Positions 50,682-59,979 are shown, counted from the first letter of the stretch. The stretch: 64,000 nt of DNA from Brevibacillus_D fluminis_A (GCF_052072235.1 NZ_CM125436.1:3590001-3654000); one strand, 5' to 3'. Notes: generated from the letters alone by a model not told the origin. Made by a program: numbers and translations.

Positions 50682-52247
50682 ATGACACAAACGCGCGCGC
50701 TGCTCGCCCTGCTCCTCTTGGCTCTGCCCCTCTCCGCCTGCCGTGCTCCCGATGAGGCTGCCAAAGCAGATGTACCCGGCTTCTTCATAGCCTCTCCGAC
50801 CGCCCAGACGCCCACTCCCGCAACCCCCTCTGCTGCACAACCGCCAAAAACCGATGCGCCTGCGGAAACACCCTTTGACTACGCTTCGCTCACAGACCCT
50901 GTTCTCATCCGGCTCGATGAAGAACCGCGCCTGCAATCCCCGATCCAAACACTGGTCGGCACAGCGCCGCAAACGTACACGCTCTTTTTCAAGGAAGCGA
51001 TGAACCGCGCCTCGGTCGAAAAAGCGCTGCGGGACGCACAAGCGAAATATCAGGAGGAGCGGGAGAACGCAGCCAGGCCGACCTACTCGTTTGCATGGGC
51101 GAGCGATCGGCAACTGCATGTGCGCGTCGAGATTCCGGACGCCTCCGCCCTTCCTCCTTTTGGCGAGTCAGGGTATGTGCTGGACGTATCGGGCGCGGTG
51201 ACGCAGACAGGCGCCAGCTTGACCGATGCCCCCCGCTTTCGGGCGATCGCGGAAAATCCCGGACAGCTGTGGCGCATCCGGGCGGACGGCAGCGCGCGCG
51301 AACAGCTCACAACGTTTGATGCGCCCTATGTGACCATGGACTGGAAGGGCGACACAGAGCGCTACTTGCTGCTCAGCCGCTTCCAGCAGTATTGCGAGTG
51401 CGACGCGGATTATGAACGTATCTATGCCCTCTATGATACCGAAACCAAACAGATGACCCGCTACCCGGTGGAACTGATGGAAAGCTACCAAGGGAGCGGG
51501 GCGTTTATCGCCGATACGCGCGGATTTTTCTACGCCAAACCGGAAGATGCCGCCAGCCAGTTGCCCACAAGCGACACCGCCATTTCCTTTCAGCTCCCTG
51601 ACTATGTGTATGGCAGCGGATTCAGCAAAGACAAAGCCTATCTGTTTCTCGCCGCAGGCAAAGAAGGCCAGAACGCCGACCTCGACCTGATCGTTCGCAA
51701 CCTCGCCACAGGCGAACAGCAGCGGTTTCCCCAAGCGTTAAAGGGCAACATCATCGAAAGCGAGGTCAGCACGAGCAAGCTGCCGGTGACCTTTGCCGAT
51801 GATGGCCAGCGTGTCACTTTTGTGATGCAGGATAAAAAAGCGTTCAAAGAGCTGCGCTACCAATACGACTGGAAAACAAGGACGGTTCAGGCATGGAACC
51901 CGCCGGTAGCGGAAGACTCCTGGTCCGGCTATACCGCTTCCGACGACAATCTGTACCAGCTGTACCCGAATGCCGGCTTGTATAAAGGCACGGTCAAAAT
52001 CAGCGACGAAATCCGCGACGGCGTCTGGCTGAACGGTACGCACCGGTTCGCTTTTCTGGAACTCGATGAGCGCAGCAGCGACGACGCTCCACAGACGCAG
52101 AGCCTCCATCTGTATGATGCCGTTGCGAACCGCGCGCAGCAGATCGCAGGCTCCCTGTGGCCCGACGCCTTCATCGTCGGCACAAGCCGGGACGGGACAT
52201 GGATCTATGTGCGCACGGCACAGAAGCTTCCAGCCGTTTTGCACTAA
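50682..52247 (+). CDS. Large lipoprotein, possible beta-propeller
   Basis: A 521-residue exported lipoprotein: signal peptide with lipobox LPLSAC, Cys at about residue 20, then a Pro/Ala/Thr-rich linker. The body consists of repeating blocks such as LYDTETKQMTRY, LIVRNLATGEQQRF and LHLYDAVANRAQQI, which suggest a beta-propeller or WD40-like fold. An Ig-like N-terminal part (TYTLFFKEAMNRASVEKAL) resembles SbsA-type domains. ATG at 50682 follows AAAGGATT at some distance; one at 50661 lacks a site. Function unknown. Confidence 0.75.
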   Translation: MTQTRALLALLLLALPLSACRAPDEAAKADVPGFFIASPTAQTPTPATPSAAQPPKTDAPAETPFDYASLTDPVLIRLDEEPRLQSPIQTLVGTAPQTYTLFFKEAMNRASVEKALRDAQAKYQEERENAARPTYSFAWASDRQLHVRVEIPDASALPPFGESGYVLDVSGAVTQTGASLTDAPRFRAIAENPGQLWRIRADGSAREQLTTFDAPYVTMDWKGDTERYLLLSRFQQYCECDADYERIYALYDTETKQMTRYPVELMESYQGSGAFIADTRGFFYAKPEDAASQLPTSDTAISFQLPDYVYGSGFSKDKAYLFLAAGKEGQNADLDLIVRNLATGEQQRFPQALKGNIIESEVSTSKLPVTFADDGQRVTFVMQDKKAFKELRYQYDWKTRTVQAWNPPVAEDSWSGYTASDDNLYQLYPNAGLYKGTVKISDEIRDGVWLNGTHRFAFLELDERSSDDAPQTQSLHLYDAVANRAQQIAGSLWPDAFIVGTSRDGTWIYVRTAQKLPAVLH

Positions 52248-52253
52248 GCAGGC

Positions 52254-52796
52254 TCAGTCGTTTTCATTCACGATCGCCAGCACCTGATGGTCCTCCCATT
52301 TGCCGTTGATCTTGACGTTTTTCCGGGCGATCCCTTCTTTATGGAAGCCCGCTTTTTCCAAAACTCGCATCGACCGTACATTATGCGGCATGACACCGGC
52401 CTCGATCCGGTGAAGTGCGAGCTTATGGAAGGCGTAATCCACGACCATGCGAACCGCTTCCGTCATATAGCCGTTGCCATTGTGCGCCTGATCCATGGAG
52501 TAGCCGATGAAGCAGCTTTGCAAGGGACCTCGCAACACCTCGGAGAGCGTGACGTTACCGATCAGCTCGCCGGTATCAGCCAAATAAATGCCAAACGAAT
52601 AGCCCTGATCCTGTTCTTTTCGCGCAAGATCGGCCTGAATGCGGGCTTCTTGCCCTTCGAGCGTGTAAAACGCTTCCTCGCGCTTCGGGATGTATGATTG
52701 AAAAAACGACCGATTGCGCAGGTGGAGGCGCAGCATCGCCTCGGCATCGCTTAATTCGAGCAGCTTGAGCGTAATTTTGTTTCCGTGCAGTTTCAT
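52254..52796 (-). CDS. RimJ/RimL-like GNAT acetyltransferase
   Basis: A 180-residue acetyltransferase. The blocks GYSFGIYLADTGELIGNVTLS, IGYSMDQAHNGNGYMTEAV and HRIEAGVMPHNVRSMRVLEKAGF are typical of the RimJ/RimL (ribosomal-protein N-acetyltransferase) group, though many members modify antibiotics or other small molecules. The ATG at 52796 follows GGAGGAG. It is convergent with the lipoprotein gene. Confidence 0.9.
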   Translation of the reverse strand: MKLHGNKITLKLLELSDAEAMLRLHLRNRSFFQSYIPKREEAFYTLEGQEARIQADLARKEQDQGYSFGIYLADTGELIGNVTLSEVLRGPLQSCFIGYSMDQAHNGNGYMTEAVRMVVDYAFHKLALHRIEAGVMPHNVRSMRVLEKAGFHKEGIARKNVKINGKWEDHQVLAIVNEND

Positions 52797-52834
52797 TTTA
52801 AAACTCCTCCTCATGTGTTTGCGTTGACCAGCAA

Positions 52835-52870
52835 GAAAAAACGCCACAGGCAGCCTGCCCTGTGGCGTTT
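52835..52870 (-). terminator. Terminator after the small 46-residue gene
   Basis: AACGCCACAGG and CCTGTGGCGTT form an 11-bp stem; T-run on the minus strand (A-run at 52835-52840). A second short dyad, CCACAGG and CCTGTGG, lies at about 52892-52909. Confidence 0.75.
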
Positions 52871-52934
52871 ACTCTTTTTATCGCAAAAACCACAGGAAAG
52901 CGACCTGTGGCATTACTTGCCCACTTGTTTCGTT

Positions 52935-53075
52935 TCAACCTCCGGCGCAAAGGAGCCAACAGTCGCTCGTATATCCATTTTTGGACAGACTTCTCCCGTT
53001 GCGCGCATTGTTGAAGAAAACGGCAGTCGAGTACCCGATGCCTTTTGCCAAAGAGGATAACGAACGTTTTTTCAT
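52935..53075 (-). CDS. Small protein, possibly frameshifted
   Basis: ATG at 53075 after GGAAAGGAGAG opens a frame of 46 residues (MKKRSLSSLAKGIGYSTAVFF). The beginning looks like a real small Bacillus protein, but after about residue 27 the composition changes to a Cys/Gly-rich tail, while the other frame continues with a plausible basic stretch (IYERLLAPLRRRLKRNK). A one-base frameshift near 53000 is possible. Function unknown. Confidence 0.45.
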   Translation of the reverse strand: MKKRSLSSLAKGIGYSTAVFFNNARNGRSLSKNGYTSDCWLLCAGG

Positions 53076-53153
53076 GTGGGCACTCTCCTTTCCAAATTTT
53101 CACTTATTAACAATAGCATTGCAATTGTCCCCTGTCAATCGCCCACACGTCGG

Positions 53154-54071
53154 CTAATCTGCTTTGGGGCGAAAGGCGGGATAAAGCTCATCCTCCCGCA
53201 ACAGCTGCAAAAAGACCTCCAGCGCCTTCGTTTGAAACGGCGTCGACTGCCTCACGAGCGAAAAGTGGCGTTTGACTGGCGGCACGCCCGCAACGCTCAC
53301 CATATGCAGCGTGCCGAGCAAAAGCTCCTTGCGTATCGCCCATTCGGACAGCAGCGAAATGCCGAGCCCCGCTTCTACCGACTCTTTGATAATTTGGGTG
53401 CTGCCGAATTCCATCAAGTTGTTCGGCATCTGCGGGAGCATGCGAAAAAACCGTTCGCTTACCTCCCGCGTGCCCGAGCCCATTTCGCGCACGATCCAGA
53501 TTTCGTCGCACAGCTCGCGCGCATCGACCTCCTGCCGTCCGGCAAAACGATGCCCGGCTGGCACCACCACATACATCACATCCTCCGCGAACGCCTCCAC
53601 GACCACGCGTTCATTCCCCGGGTTGTAGAGGCCTTCGATGATCCCGACATCCAGCTGATGGTTGACGACCATCGCGGCGATTTCTTTCGTGTTATGAATC
53701 GTGATCGTCGGCGTGATCATCGGATAGTTCGTCCGCAGATGGGCAATCATATGCGGCAGCACATATTCGCCGTACGTGAAGCTGGCCCCGATCGACAGCG
53801 GGCCGCTCGCCGTATGCTGCAGATCATCAACCAGATTTTGCATCCGCGTGTAAAGACCGACGATTTCCTTGGCATGGTGGTAGACGATCTCCCCCGCCTT
53901 GGTCAAACGTACATACTTGTTGCTGCGCTCCAGCAGCTTGGCCCCGGTTGCCCGCTCCAGCGACTGGATATATTGGCTGACCGCCGGTTGGGTCATGTGC
54001 AATTCTTCCGCTGCCCGCGAAAAGTTTTGCTGCTCCACAACCGTCAAAAAGACAAGCAACTGCTGATCCAT
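53154..54071 (-). CDS. LysR-family transcriptional regulator (CysL-like)
   Basis: A 305-residue LysR regulator with an N-terminal winged helix (FSRAAEELHMTQPAVSQYIQSLE) and a C-terminal periplasmic-binding-type effector domain. ATG at 54071 follows GAGGTG at nine bases; GTG 54083 and ATG 54080 are weaker. It is divergent from the YeiH gene across 129 bp, the standard arrangement for a LysR protein controlling a YeiH transporter, as with CysL-like regulators. Confidence 0.9.
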   Translation of the reverse strand: MDQQLLVFLTVVEQQNFSRAAEELHMTQPAVSQYIQSLERATGAKLLERSNKYVRLTKAGEIVYHHAKEIVGLYTRMQNLVDDLQHTASGPLSIGASFTYGEYVLPHMIAHLRTNYPMITPTITIHNTKEIAAMVVNHQLDVGIIEGLYNPGNERVVVEAFAEDVMYVVVPAGHRFAGRQEVDARELCDEIWIVREMGSGTREVSERFFRMLPQMPNNLMEFGSTQIIKESVEAGLGISLLSEWAIRKELLLGTLHMVSVAGVPPVKRHFSLVRQSTPFQTKALEVFLQLLREDELYPAFRPKAD

Positions 54072-54200
54072 CCTATTCATCACCTCGCATGCCTTTTATT
54101 ATACATATTTACTTATTATCATCATCATAACGATTTATTTTCCTTATGTCACGCTTTCGACTATGCTGTCAATGTAAGTTACAACGCTGAGGTGATCGAA

Positions 54201-55265
54201 ATGGCAGTACAAACGAAGCAAGGAACCGCCTCCCTTTTCAATGAAATGACGAAGAAAAACACGAACGAACCGGAAACAACGACCTCGACAGGCCGCTGGC
54301 TGGGAGGCATTGCATTTACAATGACAGTCGCCCTTCTAGGCTACGCGCTGGCAAAAGTGCCCGGCTTTGACCATGTTGGCCCGCTCGCCTGTGCGATCAT
54401 CCTCGCCGTAGCGTATCGCCAAATCTGGGGATACCCCGAGCAGTTGCGCACAGGGATTCAATTTTCTGCAAAGCGCCTGCTCCGTCTTGCCATCATTTTA
54501 TATGGATTGAAGCTGAATATGGATGTTGTGTTTCACCAAGGACTCGGGCTCTTGGCGTATGATGCCGGCGTGATCGTCTTTTCCATCGGGCTCACTGTCT
54601 TGCTGGCCAAATGGCTGAAAGCGGACGCGTCGCTCTCGCTTTTGCTTGGCGTCGGCACCGGCGTGTGCGGAGCGGCGGCGATCGCGGCTGTTTCGCCGAT
54701 TCTGAAGACGCGGGATGAAGATACGGCGATCGGCGTCGGCATCATCGCGCTGGTCGGAACGATTTTTGCCGTCGGCTACACGATCCTCCGTCCGTTTTTG
54801 CCACTTGCGCCCACCAGCTATGGCATCTGGTCGGGAATCAGCTTGCACGAGATCGCCCATGTGGCGCTGGCAGCCGCGCCCGGCGGTCAGGATGCGCTCG
54901 CGATCGGGCTATTGGCCAAACTGGGTCGCGTCCTGCTGCTTGTTCCACTCTCTTTCATTTTGATGGCGTGGATGAAAAAAACCGGCCGCGCCAAAGCGGA
55001 AACCAAGATCGAGTTCCCTTGGTTCCTCATCGGCTTCATCGTCATGAGCTTTTTCGGCAGCTATGTCATGGGCAGCGTCATCCCGGTATCGGATAGCCTG
55101 AAGGATGGCATCGCGACATTGACTACGTTCGTCTTGACGATGGCGATGGTCGGGCTCGGGCTGAACGTCAATCTGCGCGACCTGCGCACAAAGGCGTTGC
55201 GCCCGCTGATTGCGATGAGCATCACGTCTGTGCTGCTGTCGGTTTTGGCTTACGTTTTGGTTTGA
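54201..55265 (+). CDS. YeiH-family putative sulfate exporter (UPF0324)
   Basis: A 354-residue membrane protein with about ten hydrophobic segments; blocks AIILYGLKLN, LLLGVGTGVCGAAAIAAVSP, SGISLHEIAHVALAA and MAMVGLGLNVNLRDL are characteristic of YeiH proteins. Proposed to export sulfate or related anions; direct evidence is limited. The start follows GAGGTGATCG. It is probably regulated by the divergent LysR protein. Confidence 0.9.
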   Translation: MAVQTKQGTASLFNEMTKKNTNEPETTTSTGRWLGGIAFTMTVALLGYALAKVPGFDHVGPLACAIILAVAYRQIWGYPEQLRTGIQFSAKRLLRLAIILYGLKLNMDVVFHQGLGLLAYDAGVIVFSIGLTVLLAKWLKADASLSLLLGVGTGVCGAAAIAAVSPILKTRDEDTAIGVGIIALVGTIFAVGYTILRPFLPLAPTSYGIWSGISLHEIAHVALAAAPGGQDALAIGLLAKLGRVLLLVPLSFILMAWMKKTGRAKAETKIEFPWFLIGFIVMSFFGSYVMGSVIPVSDSLKDGIATLTTFVLTMAMVGLGLNVNLRDLRTKALRPLIAMSITSVLLSVLAYVLV

Positions 55266-55299
55266 TGGGCAGGGGTGGAGAGAATAAGGAAAAAAATAA

Positions 55300-55324
55300 A
55301 AAAACCATCAGGATTGCTTGATGG
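55300..55324 (-). terminator. Terminator of the small membrane-protein gene
   Basis: ACCATCAGG and CTTGATGGT form a hairpin; the minus strand then has a T-rich run of more than ten bases. A very similar hairpin lies at 56607-56634. Confidence 0.7.
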
Positions 55325-55440
55325 TCAGGCTGGCGATAGACCCCCGCTTTGCATTTTGCGGATAGGGCAAAAAAATGTAAAACGGTACGCGAAACGCCCC
55401 CTTTTTTCGAAAGTGGGCGTCTCGACACGCAGAGAGCCGC

Positions 55441-55650
55441 TCACTGGCTCTCTTTTTTCCTGTTCTGCTTCACTTCCTGTTCCAATCGCTCGATCCGCCG
55501 CTCCAGTTCGGCAATGGTCTTCTGCTTTCGGTTGGATCGTGCGATGAGATAGAGGATCAGTCCGACAGGCAATCCGAGCAGGATCAGAAATGTTATCAAC
55601 TGGAACAGGAGCGTGCCCCATTCGATGCTGACGGCTCCAAGGTCGAGCAT
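55441..55650 (-). CDS. Small membrane protein with coiled coil
   Basis: A 69-residue protein: one transmembrane helix (LFQLITFLILLGLPVGLIL, about 14-35) followed by a charged coiled coil (IAELERRIERLEQEVKQ). The N-terminal WGTLLFQLITFLILL closely resembles the membrane anchor of ATP synthase subunit b, and small Bacillus DUF4083-type proteins look alike. Start ATG at 55650 after GGGGAGGG. An AGAGAGCC hairpin overlaps the stop. Confidence 0.7.
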   Translation of the reverse strand: MLDLGAVSIEWGTLLFQLITFLILLGLPVGLILYLIARSNRKQKTIAELERRIERLEQEVKQNRKKESQ

Positions 55651-55920
55651 CGGTTTTCCCTCCCCGGTTTGTGTTCTCTTTTGTAGTACGGGTGAAGCGG
55701 AGGGAAGGTTGCAGCTTGAGGGCGGGAAGGATGGGTTTTTGTGGAGGCGAGGAGAACAGCTCACGCCAAAAAACGAAAACTGCGCCCCAAAGCCACACGC
55801 TGCGCGGCGAATGTATCTCAAGGATGTAGTAGATGTGGCGCAAAGGCGCTTCCGTTTTTTGGCGTAAGCCTGGTCGGCATTGTCATGTATATTTCAGTTA
55901 CGTTTTCTTTTAAACGTCAC

Positions 55921-56373
55921 TTATTTATTACCGAGTTGTTCCGCCAAACCGATTAGAAGTCCTTCCGTTCCGCGAATGTAGCAGAGCCGATACGAGTCCT
56001 GGTACTGAACCACTTCGCCAACGAGCTGAGCACCATGCTTCGTGAGTCTGGATACCATTTCGTCAATGTCTTCAACGGTGAACATGACGCGTAGATAACC
56101 GAGGGCATTTACAGGAGCAGTTCGGTGATCCGCTATAGGCGGTGGGGTGAGAAATCGCGAAAGTTCAAGTCGGCTGTGGCCATCTGGGGTAACCATCATA
56201 GCAATCTCTACACACTGTGAACCCAGCCCGGTTACGCGACCAGCCCATTCACCTTCGACAGTAGCTCGTCCTTCGAGCTTCAAACCAATCTCCTCGAAGA
56301 AAGAGATTGCGTTATCAAGGGATTCTACAACGATACCAACATTGTCCATTCTCAGTAATTTGTTTTTTTCCAT
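55921..56373 (-). CDS. VOC-family protein
   Basis: A 150-residue glyoxalase-superfamily protein (MDNVGIVVESLDNAISFFEEIGL; LRVMFTVEDIDEMVSRL; YIRGTEGLLIGLAEQLG). It sits in a visibly more AT-rich stretch than its neighbours, which may mean recent acquisition. Start follows AAGGAG. Substrate unknown. Confidence 0.85.
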   Translation of the reverse strand: MEKNKLLRMDNVGIVVESLDNAISFFEEIGLKLEGRATVEGEWAGRVTGLGSQCVEIAMMVTPDGHSRLELSRFLTPPPIADHRTAPVNALGYLRVMFTVEDIDEMVSRLTKHGAQLVGEVVQYQDSYRLCYIRGTEGLLIGLAEQLGNK

Positions 56374-56562
56374 CGTTTTATCTCCTTATGTGTATAAATT
56401 GACAACCTGATCAACTTCATATTTATTCTACAGTAATTACCAATTCCCTCCAAACGATTTCCACGATATTTGGCTTTTCCGCCGCGTTTACGTGGCTTAC
56501 GACCGGCAATATTCCGTTTGCCCTTTTCGGAGAATAAGAAAAACTTCTTTCAGAAGTCCTTT

Positions 56563-56599
56563 CGAGAAAGTCCCCTTTTATCCAAAGGGGACTTTCTCG
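56563..56599. repeat. Long perfect palindrome
   Basis: CGAGAAAGTCCCCTTT and its exact complement AAAGGGGACTTTCTCG are separated by five bases. No T-run follows. A smaller dyad (ACTTCT-TTC-AGAAGT) stands at 56543-56557. Confidence 0.8.
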
Positions 56600-56606
56600 A
56601 CAAACA

Positions 56607-56634
56607 GAAAACCATCAGGATTCCCTGATGGTTT
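56607..56634 (-). terminator. Terminator after the IclR gene
   Basis: AAAACCATCAGG and CCTGATGGTTTT form a 12-bp stem with a short loop right after the IclR stop. Confidence 0.88.
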
Positions 56635-56637
56635 TCC

Positions 56638-57369
56638 TTATAAACCACCGATTCTTGCTGTGATGAGCGCGGCGGCTTGTTTGACTTTTTCGACGAGGGT
56701 TGACAGGCGTTCTTCCGGCACGCGGAAGCTGGGGGCGTTGATGGAGAGGGCGGCGACGGGCTGGTGGCCGAATCCGATGATCGGGGCCGCTACCGCGACG
56801 GTGCCTTCCGTTTTTTCTCCATAGCTGATCGCATAGCCCGCCTCCTTGGCGACGGCCAGCTGCTCCAGAAAAGCCTGATGCTGGGCGGCGGGCAGCTGCT
56901 TGGCTACGACCTTCAGCATGTCCGCCTGCTTCCAGTGCGCCAGAATCACCCGGTTGGGCGCACCGATCGTAAGCGGAATCCGCTCGCCCAGATTTTCGTC
57001 GATTCGCAGCTTCAGCGGGCTTTCCACCTTTTCAATCGGGATGGAATCAAAGCCAGCTGGCATGTTGAGGAAAATGCTTTCCTCCACCTCCTGCGCCAGC
57101 TCCTCCATGATCGGTCTGGCGACATGCCGGAAGTTGATCTTGTCATGCAGCGCAAAACCGATCTCCATCCACGTATAGCCTGCTTTATAATGCTTGGTCA
57201 CCGGCTCCTGCTCGACCAGTCCATACTTGATCATCGATTCCAGAAATCGGTGCAAGGTACTGAGCGGCAAGCCGGTCGCATCAGCTAACTCAGAGATGGG
57301 CCACGCTGGTTTCTCGTCCGAAATCAGCACCCGGATAATCGTCATCGTCCGATCGATTGATTGAACCAT
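56638..57369 (-). CDS. IclR-family transcriptional regulator
   Basis: A 243-residue regulator with an N-terminal winged helix (ISELADATGLPLSTLHRFLESM) and an IclR-type effector domain (GFDSIPIEKVESP; IGFGHQPVAALSINAPSFRV). The ATG at 57369 follows GGACGGGAG. It is the last gene of the amino-acid ABC operon (25 bp after the permease), so it likely governs the operon in response to its substrate or a metabolite. Confidence 0.9.
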   Translation of the reverse strand: MVQSIDRTMTIIRVLISDEKPAWPISELADATGLPLSTLHRFLESMIKYGLVEQEPVTKHYKAGYTWMEIGFALHDKINFRHVARPIMEELAQEVEESIFLNMPAGFDSIPIEKVESPLKLRIDENLGERIPLTIGAPNRVILAHWKQADMLKVVAKQLPAAQHQAFLEQLAVAKEAGYAISYGEKTEGTVAVAAPIIGFGHQPVAALSINAPSFRVPEERLSTLVEKVKQAAALITARIGGL

Positions 57370-57394
57370 ATTCTCCCGTCCTCTATTGTTCACA

Positions 57395-58081
57395 TTACGC
57401 TGCCACGCCGGTATCCTTGCTCCGCGACTTTGCAGAGCGGCGGTCATTGGACAGCCTTCCTTCCAACTTGTTCACAAAGTACGTGAACAGCATGATCAGG
57501 GCCAGATAATACAGGCCGACTACCATATACGTATCCAGCTGGCGGTAGTTGGAAGCCGCCTCGCTGAGCGCTGCGCCCCACAGATCGGACATCCCGACAT
57601 ACGCGACCAGTGACGAGTCTTTCAACCCGATGATGAACTGGTTGCCCAAGGCCGGAATCGCCCGCCGGAACGCTTGCGGCAAAATGATCCGCCGCATCGC
57701 CATCGAATACGGCATGCCGAGCGAACGGGACGCTTCCATCTGCCCGCGGTCGATGGATTGGATCGCGCCGCGGAAAATTTCGCCGATGTACGCGCCGTTA
57801 TGGATCGCGAGTGCAATCGCTCCCGCCCAGAACGCTGAAAGCGTTACCAAACTGGAAATCCCGAAATACAGGATCGCGATCTGCACGATCAGCGGCGTGC
57901 CCCGAATGACGGTAATGTATAGGTGCGCGATGGTATTCAACACTTTGGAATCGGAAATGCGGAAAAATGCAACGACAAGACCGACAAAACAGCCCATTAC
58001 CAGCGCGACCACCGTCAATTTAAGCGTAAGCAGCATCGCACTCAGGAAAAGCGGATAACTGGAGAATAAAATATCAATCAC
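57395..58081 (-). CDS. Polar amino-acid ABC transporter permease
   Basis: A 228-residue permease of the HisM/GlnP type. The EAA loop MEASRSLGMPYSMAMRRIILPQAFR and the N-terminal YITVIRGTPLIVQIAI are clear. The start is a GTG at 58081 after GGAGTGATC. It probably forms a homodimer, as only one permease gene is present. Confidence 0.94.
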   Translation of the reverse strand: MIDILFSSYPLFLSAMLLTLKLTVVALVMGCFVGLVVAFFRISDSKVLNTIAHLYITVIRGTPLIVQIAILYFGISSLVTLSAFWAGAIALAIHNGAYIGEIFRGAIQSIDRGQMEASRSLGMPYSMAMRRIILPQAFRRAIPALGNQFIIGLKDSSLVAYVGMSDLWGAALSEAASNYRQLDTYMVVGLYYLALIMLFTYFVNKLEGRLSNDRRSAKSRSKDTGVAA

Positions 58082-58159
58082 AAATGATCACTCCTCGCTC
58101 TGGCTGAAAAACGTGAGGGTGTCCTCGGAGCGGGACACCCTCCTTGCGCATCGGTTTCG

Positions 58160-58981
58160 TTATTGACCCAGAATATTGCGTCCGAACCATTTTTGGCTGA
58201 TTTTTTCATACGTGCCGTCTTTGATGATCTCATCCAGCGCCTTGTTGATTTTGTCCAGCATTTCCTTGTCATCTTTGCGCACGCCGATCGCCTGGTCGTC
58301 CTTGCTCAGCAGTTCGCCGACATCTTTGATTTTGCCGCCGCCTTCTTTGATGAAGCGCAAGCCGACAACCTGGTCGGTAATCACCGCATCGAGTCGGCCG
58401 GTCGTCAGATCGAGCAGGGCGGTGATGTCGCTGTCATAGGTGGTGATTTTGTCCGCATCGGTCAGCTTTTTCGCCCACTCCAGGTAGTTCGAGCCTTTTT
58501 GCGCACCGATCCGCTTGCCTTTCAAATCTTCTTTCGTCTTGATCGTGTTGTTGTCTTCCGCCACGAACATTTGCGAGCCGGAACGGTAGTAGGTGTTGGT
58601 GAAAGCGATTGCTTTTTTCCGTTCGTCCGTCACTGTCAAGCTGCCGATGATCGAATCGTATTTATTGGAAACCAGCCCCTGGATGATCGTTTCAAACGGA
58701 TTGGTGATCGGCACCGGATTCATGCCCATTTTTTCCGCCAGCGCTTGTCCGATCTCCACGTCAAAGCCGGTCAAATTCCCGTTGTCTTTAAAGCTGAACG
58801 GCTTGTACACGCCGCTCATCGCGTAGGTGAAATCTTTTTTGCCTCCCGCTGCCTGATCGCCTCCGGAAGCAGCTGGCGCGCTTGCGTTGCCGCCGCCTCC
58901 CGCTCCACATGCTGCCAATAAAAGCGAGCTGAGAAGTGCGGTTGTAACGAATGCGCCTGTCCATTTTGTTCTCTTTTTCAT
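58160..58981 (-). CDS. Polar amino-acid ABC transporter binding lipoprotein
   Basis: A 273-residue SBP of family 3. Signal peptide and lipobox (LLLAACGAG) at about residues 18-26; Gly/Ala-rich linker; core motifs GVYKPFSFKDNGNLTGFDVEIG and AFTNTYYRSGSQ, typical of cystine/glutamine/arginine-binding proteins. ATG at 58981 after GGGGGGC. A hypervariable substrate site cannot be read from sequence alone. Confidence 0.94.
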   Translation of the reverse strand: MKKRTKWTGAFVTTALLSSLLLAACGAGGGGNASAPAASGGDQAAGGKKDFTYAMSGVYKPFSFKDNGNLTGFDVEIGQALAEKMGMNPVPITNPFETIIQGLVSNKYDSIIGSLTVTDERKKAIAFTNTYYRSGSQMFVAEDNNTIKTKEDLKGKRIGAQKGSNYLEWAKKLTDADKITTYDSDITALLDLTTGRLDAVITDQVVGLRFIKEGGGKIKDVGELLSKDDQAIGVRKDDKEMLDKINKALDEIIKDGTYEKISQKWFGRNILGQ

Positions 58982-59012
58982 GGTAATGCCCCCCTGGAAT
59001 TTGGATGATTTG

Positions 59013-59735
59013 TTAACGAATGCTGCCGAGGAATTGCTTGGTACGATCATGCTGCGGATTTTCAAAGAATGTGCTTGGCGGTCCTTGCTCGAGGATTTGG
59101 CCGTTATCCATGAATACGGCCCGGTCCGCCACTTCGCGGGCAAAGCCCATTTCATGCGTCACGACGATCATCGTCATGCCTTCGCGGGCCAACTGCTTCA
59201 TGACTTGCAGCACCTCTCCCACCAGCTCGGGGTCAAGCGCTGACGTCGGCTCATCGAACAACATGATTTTCGGCTGCATGGCGAGTGCCCTGGCAATCGC
59301 AACCCGCTGCTTCTGGCCGCCTGAGAGCATGTCCGGATACACATCGGCCTTGTCCTGCATGTTGACTTTTTTCAACAGTTCGGAGCCGAGCGCCCTGGCT
59401 TCTGCCACATTCATTTTTTTGACGTGGACAGGCGCCTCGATGACATTTTCCAAAACGGTCTTGTGCGGAAACAGGTTGAAGTGCTGGAACACCATCCCGA
59501 CCTCGGAGCGGAATTTGTTCAAGTTGGTCACTTTCGGATCGATCCGCGTGCCGCCGACCCAAATCTCGCCTTGGTCATACATTTCCAGAAAGTTCAAACA
59601 ACGAAGCAGCGTACTTTTCCCTGAACCACTGGCTCCCAGCAGAACGACCACTTCTTTTTCATTCACCGTGAGGTTTACGCCCTTCAGCACGGTCAATGAG
59701 CCAAACGACTTCACAAGTTGCTTAACCTCGATCAC
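59013..59735 (-). CDS. Polar amino-acid ABC transporter ATPase
   Basis: A 240-residue GlnQ-type ATP-binding protein. Walker A GASGSGKST at about 34-42, signature LSGGQKQRVAIARAL at about 134-148 and Walker B IMLFDEPTSALDP at about 154-166 are all intact. GTG start at 59735 after GGGGGATGACAGG. First gene of the operon ATPase, binding protein, permease, IclR. Confidence 0.95.
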   Translation of the reverse strand: MIEVKQLVKSFGSLTVLKGVNLTVNEKEVVVLLGASGSGKSTLLRCLNFLEMYDQGEIWVGGTRIDPKVTNLNKFRSEVGMVFQHFNLFPHKTVLENVIEAPVHVKKMNVAEARALGSELLKKVNMQDKADVYPDMLSGGQKQRVAIARALAMQPKIMLFDEPTSALDPELVGEVLQVMKQLAREGMTMIVVTHEMGFAREVADRAVFMDNGQILEQGPPSTFFENPQHDRTKQFLGSIR

Positions 59736-59979
59736 CCTGTCATCCCCCTAATTCGACATACCGGATGAATTGACTGAAAAACTTTTCCGAATACCGGAAA
59801 CGATTTCTGATTTTAATTATAAATTGATATTTTCTGATATTCAAGAAGAATTTGATTCACAACAGCAACAAAACTCGAAAAATGTAACATTTTGTCTTTT
59901 TAGCCGTCTAATGGAGGGGGAACGCATCATTCCGCTGAATCATTGAAAAGAATCGAATGCAAAATGAGGGACAAAAATC

